A stretch of DNA of 64,000 bases from Limonium bicolor. Taxonomy: Eukaryota > Streptophyta > Magnoliopsida > Caryophyllales > Plumbaginaceae. The notes below the pieces were generated by a model. The model searched no databases. It worked only from the letters and a program-made list of their open reading frames with translations, and was not told the DNA's origin. Location: assembly GCA_023374045.1 (NCBI GenBank), contig CM041780.1, forward strand, positions 168,946,085 to 169,010,084, given 5' to 3'. This document shows, piece by piece, positions 58,101 through 64,000 of the stretch (positions within the stretch are counted from its first letter, which is position 1; each line of letters starts with the position of its first letter). The translations under genes and the position numbers were made by a program.

Positions 58101-60749
58101 GATATTTTAACCCAATATTTTCGGCCTTTATTATTTAGAGGTTATACATATTTTTATACCAAAGTTTGAAGCCTAAATCAAGCTTAAACTTAATAAACCT
58201 TAATTATATATACTTACTCCTTAAATCAAGACAATTCTTGTACTTGATTTCTCCTTGAATTCCAAGCTCTCCAAATGCTATTTTGATGTAGAGATTTCGG
58301 CCTCCTTATACATATTTAGGAGATTCATTTGTTAGACTTCTAACAAAAATTATAAATGAGATTTGGAGTAGTTTTACAAGAGTTTACCTTAGGAATTTAT
58401 CAAGATATTTTTGATACACCTTGTGATGATTGTAGATCCAAGTTTCCTTCATGAAATAATGAAGAGAACATAGGTTTAGAAGTTCTAAATTTTCGAAAAT
58501 GATTTAGGTAATTACTTAGGATTTTTCAACACGAAAATATACCTTAACTTGTTCTTGTTGTTCCTTGTGTTGTTGTTGAATCTAGGAACCTTCTTGGAGT
58601 ACTAAAGCTTGGCGATTTTAGCAAGGATTGCTAAGATGTTTTCTTGCTTCAAGACTTAGAAGATTTAGCTAGGAATTTACATAAAATGGTGTTAGAACTT
58701 AATTCACCATTAATGGAGCTTTGAAGCTCTAAGGAAAAACTTGACAAAGGAAGAAGAAAAGAGAGGGTAATGGGATGCTTACCATTCGGCCATGGAGTGG
58801 CAAGAGAATGGAGGAAGTCTCACGTAGGTTTTAGAAGAAGGGAATGAAAGCAATCAAAAATCTGATTGGTATTGTTTATTGTTTATTTGATTGGGTATCT
58901 TTTCCTTTGTTAATTACTTGATTGATTTGCTCAATAATATACTCTCAATTAGTGGTTGTTTTCGGCTAGGACAAAGAACATAATGGAGCTTGTTTGACAA
59001 ATTGAAACTAGAAGACAAGAGTTAAGTTAGGTGTATGTCTCCTTGAATTTTCTAAGTTACTCACCATGTTATTATTGCCTTGCTTTTCCCTTGAAATTTC
59101 GGTAATGATTTGAGCACATAGGCCACCGATTTTTTTGTCTTTTGAGACATAAGATCATGCTATGTTGCTAGGTAATTAGGTAATGCATTTCTTTAGCATT
59201 TTCCATGCTTGATCAATCATGCTAATATTGTCTTCTTCCTTGTAGGTGTGCGGCAATGGAGCATGTGAGCAGCCTTAATTACTTGTAGTTTATAGGCAAT
59301 TAGTGGTATAGTTAGGTTTATGTCTTTTTTTATTTAATATTAGGCAACCAGAGCTCCTTTCCCTTGAATGTAATCGGTAGTCACATGTTACAGCAAGGCT
59401 ACTCAATTATCATAGTCTAGCTAGTACACAAGTGGTAAAGTAAATCTTGTTTTTGTTGTATTTTATTTCATTACTTTTCTTATACTAATATTCTTGTCTT
59501 ATTGCAGGGGAAATCGGTAGGTGAGCTTCATCTGATTGCACATGCCTAGTACATTATCACACGGTGGGTGACAAGATGATTCAACATCCAATAACAAAAT
59601 TTTAAGTCAAACTAGCCAAAAACTGCCCCGAGATGTCGCATGAAATGGAGGCCAGATGGAACAGATTTTTAACTTAATTTTGTTACACTATATTGTATTA
59701 AGACCATACTAATATGTGTAATAGGTTCCAGCATTTAATTGGTACATTTATATGATGGTAAAAGGTGAAAGTTTTAAGGTAAAAATACTGATTTTAGGTA
59801 CCTTTTTGTCCCAAAAATCGCCCCCATTTTTACTATGTGTTTAGTACTGGAATTAATTGATTTAGATGGTCAATTTATCCACTTTTAATATTATCAACTC
59901 GTGGCTCCTCAAAAACTTCAAGGCAATTGCGTAAAACGCATTTTTGTGACACCCGAAGGTGCGTTTTTGTGCTTTAAGGATTTTTCTGGGAATTAATTAG
60001 TCGCTATGAGTTCCAAGTGTTTATTGACATTTTTTATAGTCAATAATAATATGTTAAGGTGTTACATTGAGTTATATGGGGTTATATAAACTCGTAACTC
60101 AATTTCCGGCCTACCGGGACACTCCCGGTTAAAAAGGAGCGTTAAGAAATTCATCCGAGCACTTTGCGTATTTTTGAAAAAGTAGCTCGAGCATTATCTT
60201 TAGAATGGTGAATATTAATGTTAGGGACTCTTAGAATCATTTATATTGGGGTTTGTGCCAATTCGGTACCTCTCCGAGGCACTCCCGTGGGTTTATGGGG
60301 TCCTCATCGGGAACCCCCGAGCACTTTGTCTTTAACTGAGATTTTATCTTGAGAACATCATCTTAAATGTTCATTAAAGTTCTATTATGCATTTAAATGA
60401 AGTTTAATTCTTTACTTTATTTAATAAAGTATTTCCGGGACTTTCGGGCCCTTAAGGGGAACTCCCGAGCATTTTGTATTTTCACTCAGTTTTAGATGAA
60501 GTCCTGCATTCTGAAGGTCATATAATGATCCTTGGTTAACTTCATATGAATTTTATAACTTATTTAACCTGTTTAACTTAAGGTCGGGCTTTAACGCACG
60601 TTTTTTACCTTAAGGAGTTTAGATGCGTTTTAACGCCCAAGTGTTTATATGACTTCTTAGGGTTTCATGGTTCCCCAAATAGTATTTATAATTCCAAAAA
60701 TAATATTTATTTACTTATATTTAATTATTTAAATGTTAGGGGTATTTCA
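55134..60749 (-). mobile_element. 5.6-kb solo LTR of a related chromovirus family
   Basis: On the minus strand it reads TGAAATACCCCTAAC...GGGGTGTTACA, flanked by the 5-bp duplication CTACT (55129-55133 and 60750-60754). No pol coding and no primer site inside, so it is best read as a solo LTR left by LTR-LTR recombination. Contents include degenerate modules with CTCCCGAGCA.TTTG (about 60100-60490), an AT-rich block of degenerate ~35-bp repeats (about 56850-57150) and no gene. The 84-codon minus-strand frame at 55881-56135 is not supported as a gene. Confidence 0.8.
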
Positions 60750-61499
60750 CTACTATATCCCACCACCGGGCTTTAGGGTGGCTCACTAATCCAGGATGCT
60801 ACCCATTTAAGGGGTTTGGTCCATGGAAAAGATTAAGGCCAGGATTCGGATCCAACCTCTTGTGTCTCCTTATCCTCACGCGTGGCCGAAACTATATCGG
60901 ACTTCTACTTATTCCATTTTACCAATTACTCAAGTTAGAAGTTAGGTGGTTAGGAATTAGTAGAAGTCATTCCTTCCATACCATAGGTTAGCGTACTACA
61001 CATCAAGCTACACATACACTTCATTCTCATCCATTCATTTCATGAATTATACAAACTAAGAGTTCAAGACATTATAACAAGAACAATATAATACAAGCAC
61101 AAGTAAGTGCATTAAAATCGAATTCGTGCATTTATCTTATTTAGGTGATCACATAAACACACAAATCAGAGTAGCCAAGGTAGCATACGGGGCATGAGAA
61201 AATCATACCGTTCACCGTCGTACTCGTACTTCCGGTTTTCCTTCGGAATTCAACTATTTGATTCCTATACATACATGAAGTTGTATGGTCAATGATCTAT
61301 TATTGACCCAACTCATTCTTTCATTAATACTTTTAATGTATACTTACTAGTTCTTTACATTCCATTCTTGATTATGAAAATCATTCTTTTCTCATTACTT
61401 CTTGAACTTGCTTTCTTACTCATGCACATGTTTTCTTACCACTTCTTACTCTACCAATGGCATACTACCATATATACATAGGATTTTTTTTTTGTGACT

Positions 61500-61741
61500 C
61501 GACCGACCTTACCCAGGGTCGGCCCCAAGGTCGGTCGAAGTCAGTGTGTCACGATACTGGAAAATTCAGACCCGACCGACCTTGCCAAGTTCGGTCCAAG
61601 TCAGTATGTTGCTGGGTTCGAAATTTATGACTCGACCGACCTTGCCAAGTTCGGTCCCAAGGTCGGTCAAAGTCAGTAGAATTCCGTCTTTGTTAATTTA
61701 GGCTTGACCGACCTTGCTAAGTTCGGTCCCAACGTCGGTCC
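61500..61741. repeat. GACC/GGTC module array in inverted chromovirus LTR
   Basis: Four modules spaced ~65 bp, each with GACCGACCTT and AAGGTCGGTC-type arms. This is the diverged counterpart of the arrays in region 1, at the same place in the LTR. Confidence 0.8.
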
Positions 61742-62098
61742 AGCCCACTACTTCCATTTTACTTTGTTTTTCTGCTTCATTCTGCACCCATTACTTTCCT
61801 AATCTTTCCCAAAGCATTCCCAACTTGTTTAACACTCATTTTGATGTTCTAAACTTCTCTAAACCATTTACTAAACTCATTACTCCTTTCTAAGCTAACT
61901 TACACAATTTTTCCCACTTTCCTTTTCAGCACTTATGCTAATTTCCTTCTTCAATGCTACAGATTTTTGTTCTAACTTTTACCATTCAACACTCCCTCAA
62001 CTAATACCATTACTAGCCTCCACAAATGCATTATTTTCCACTCTAGTTCTTCCCATTATCTAGCTCCTCTCCAAATCTGTTTCAAAGTGCTAAACTAC

Positions 62099-63673
62099 TG
62101 ATAAGTGTCCAAATGAGCATGATTTATAGGTGTATTTCATATATTATAATAGCACTTTTCTTGCTCATTTCTCCACTTCGGTTAGTTTTTCCTCTAGTTT
62201 ATGTTTTATTGTTATCTCACAAATTTATTGTTTAAACATGAGGAAAACCAAGCTGGGAGTAAAGTAGACGAAAAGACGAATGCATAGACGCAAACGGCTC
62301 AGAAAACGGAGTCCAAACGAAGAATCTAGAGCCGGTCAAAGTTTGTAGAAGAAAATAAGTCACGACCACATGACGTCCGCGTTGAGTCTAGGTGGACAGA
62401 GGCGCGGTCGACAGAGACGTCCGCGTGAGAACTGGGCGGACGGCCGGACGGACGTGAGTGAGTGGCCGGGCGGACGGCCGCGCGGACAGAACAAGTGACC
62501 GCGCGGACAAGGCGAGGTCGACAGTCACGTCCGCGTGAGAATTAAGGCGGACGCAGAGGCGGGCACGACTAAAATCGAACGCAAAACAGTTTTTCTTCGC
62601 TCGTCGACTTCGCCCGTCGACCTGCAACTTATCTATCTACTCTTCGCGTTCTGTCCCCTGAGCAATCAATGCTCTTCCACCTCTGTCTGCAGTCGTTCTT
62701 CTTCTTCCTCTCCTCTATAAAATACCACTGCTACTTCAAACAAAGACATTACTTCCTCCATCCATCGACCACCCATCATCGCTCCACTTCACCACAAACC
62801 TCACACCATCTCATTTCTCTTCTCCCGCCTTCTCCATTTTTATTTCACTTTCCACCATATTCACCTCTAGTCCTACGTATACAAAATAGCAGAACGAATA
62901 CAGGAGTGACTACAGATGATTTCTACTACTCTTGTTCCTGTTATTCTATTTAATATGTTAGGCTAGAATATTTATACTCTGGGAATGGTTATTATGTGTT
63001 TGTATTAATTATGCAACATTTTTACTGGTTTTATTTAAATATAGTTTGTTGCGTTTTAAAGGTTATCTCGCACCTTTTTAATAAATGTCATGAGTTTATT
63101 AAATTGCTTTACTAAGTCTATTTTGATCAGACCAGGTGATAAATAGATAGGTTAATTAAGCCGTAAATTTGGAGAAAGCTTATTATGATTTAATAAGTTA
63201 GTATTTTCAGATGCATAAATAATTTCTCATATCTAAACCGTCCGTTTACACGTATTGTGCTTGAACCTTGATTAGAACCTTGCATTTTCAGGTAAACGAG
63301 TTCTTTTGAGGCTATGATTTAGTCCTTAAGATAATAAGAGGAATTTTGCCAAACAATTATATTAAACCAGTAGAGATAGCATAATTAAGCAGATTATATT
63401 AACCTGACCCAGAGTCCCGTTTAATTTATCTATTAACTGTGTTTATTTTTCTCTTTCCTTTTTATTTATAATACAAGTCAATTAATCCCCCCTTTTTGTG
63501 ACACGCTTAGGTACTATAATATGTATATTAGTCCACGGTTCGACATCCGGTCGCTTACAATTCACTATACTACCACGACGGGATTTGTTTGCAACCCGAC
63601 GTTTATTTTGAGTTTTTAATTTCTTTTCTTTTATTTTTACACCAGTTTAACCACTCACAATAAAACGTCTGCA
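62099..63673 (+). repeat. 5' LTR of Athila/Tat-like element
   Basis: 1575 bp, TGATAAGTG...CGTCTGCA. The first 250 bp align with the nested-element LTR. A GC-rich module block and a C/T-rich stretch (about 62650-62850) follow. Confidence 0.85.
62373..62562. repeat. GTCCGC/GCGGAC module block in Athila/Tat-like LTR
   Basis: ACGTCCGCGTGAGAA followed by GCGGACG occurs at about 62418-62443 and 62526-62552. Several further GCGGACGGCC arms lie between. It occupies the same LTR position as the GTCCGACCC modules of the nested element but has a different core. Confidence 0.7.
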
Positions 63674-63676
63674 AAA

Positions 63677-63694
63677 TGGCGCCGTTGCCGGGGA
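63677..63694 (+). promoter_or_regulatory. tRNA-Asp primer-binding site
   Basis: TGGCGCCGTTGCCGGGGA, perfect, 3 nt after the LTR. Confidence 0.92.
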
Positions 63695-64000
63695 CTAGTT
63701 TATTCTAGTCCCTAAGCCCCGGATTATTCACTTGTTAAATTAGAATATTTTGTCTATATTATTTTGTTATTGTTTATATTAATTATCTACTATATTTGTT
63801 AATATTAATTATCTAATAATCTGTTAATATTAATTGGACACCTAACTTTGGACATCTGACTACGGACATCTAACTTCTGACATCTAATTACTAACTCTTA
63901 TATATTGTCATTTCTTTCCATTGTCCTTCAATTTCCAGTTTACTAACTACTAACTTATAATTTCTGTCATTTAATTTCCATTGTCTCTAACATTTAATTT
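63695..64000 (+). other. Leader of Athila/Tat-like element
   Basis: No ORF yet. Short direct repeats TTAATATTAATTATCTA and GGACATCTAACTT-like units fill the leader up to the window edge. Confidence 0.6.

Larger units (their letters stand above)
54237..62098 (-). mobile_element. Chromovirus LTR, inverse orientation, interrupted twice
   Basis: On the minus strand this LTR ends ...GGGGTGTTACA at 54237. Its parts are 62098-60755 and 55133-54237. The segment around 60755-60900 matches, inverted, 42120-42290 of the array (CCCGGTGGTGGGAT, GGATTAGTG, CCACGCGTGAGGATAAGG). It is split by a solo LTR (55134-60749) and cut at 62098 by an Athila/Tat-like element. The LTR 5' start lies beyond the window. 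It is clearly diverged from the array copies. Confidence 0.85.
62099..64000 (+). mobile_element. Athila/Tat-like LTR element, 5' part (continues past window)
   Basis: 5' LTR, primer site and start of the internal region. LTR start TGATAAGTGTCCAAATGAGC is similar to TGATGAGTGTCTAAATGAGC of the nested elements, so it is a related but diverged family. The flanking ACTAC (62094-62098) should reappear at the right end outside the window. Confidence 0.85.

Overview
The window is nuclear DNA of a flowering plant, and most of it is retrotransposon. The evidence is Ty3/gypsy integrase and long TG...CA LTRs, an Athila/Tat-type primer-binding site (tRNA-Asp), hAT-type MITEs with 8-bp target duplications, a plant LINE ORF1 remnant, and one gene of the plant-specific DUF620 family with a GT-AG intron. 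The species cannot be named from the sequence. The setting looks like repeat-rich, probably heterochromatic DNA with one small gene island. No rRNA, tRNA, CRISPR or prokaryotic feature was seen.

Region 1, 1-43191: a head-to-tail tandem array with a period of about 10.75 kb (three full periods plus a left-truncated one). Each unit holds, in order: the last part of a Ty3/gypsy chromovirus (Tekay/Del-like) integrase, split by a ~598-bp non-autonomous hAT element; the 3' untranslated stretch and polypurine tract; and a chromovirus LTR (TGAAATACCCC...GGTGTTACA). The LTR is interrupted by a complete ~5.9-kb non-autonomous Athila/Tat-like LTR retrotransposon. The nested element has the same ATAAC target duplication in every unit and the hAT has the same GTTGGGAT duplication. 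Whole nests were therefore copied as segments, not inserted four times. Units join at one LTR-to-integrase breakpoint. Only the last unit carries the true LTR 3' end, at 43191. The nested element has no gag or pol. It carries one unrecognised 439-codon ORF, open in the second copy (13621-14940) and frameshifted in the other three.

Region 2, 43192-54236: an island between two inverted chromovirus LTRs. It holds a decayed Tat-type fragment with an antisense ORF remnant and a 0.9-kb LTR, an internally deleted LINE with a 16-bp target duplication and poly-A, a 172-bp hAT MITE with a perfect 8-bp duplication, the DUF620 gene on the minus strand (two exons, one frameshift), and a 453-bp foldback element.

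Region 3, 54237-64000: a second nest. A minus-strand LTR of the same chromovirus family is split by a 5.6-kb solo LTR (duplication CTACT) and again by a plus-strand Athila/Tat-like element whose LTR and tRNA-Asp primer site lie at the right edge.

The most notable points are the retrotransposon-nest macrosatellite with its fixed LTR/pol junction, the unrecognised acidic-repeat ORF, and the presence in LTRs of two unrelated lineages of tandem inverted GACC/GGTC modules. Many single-base deletions differ between units, some in clusters, so individual frameshifts may be consensus errors.
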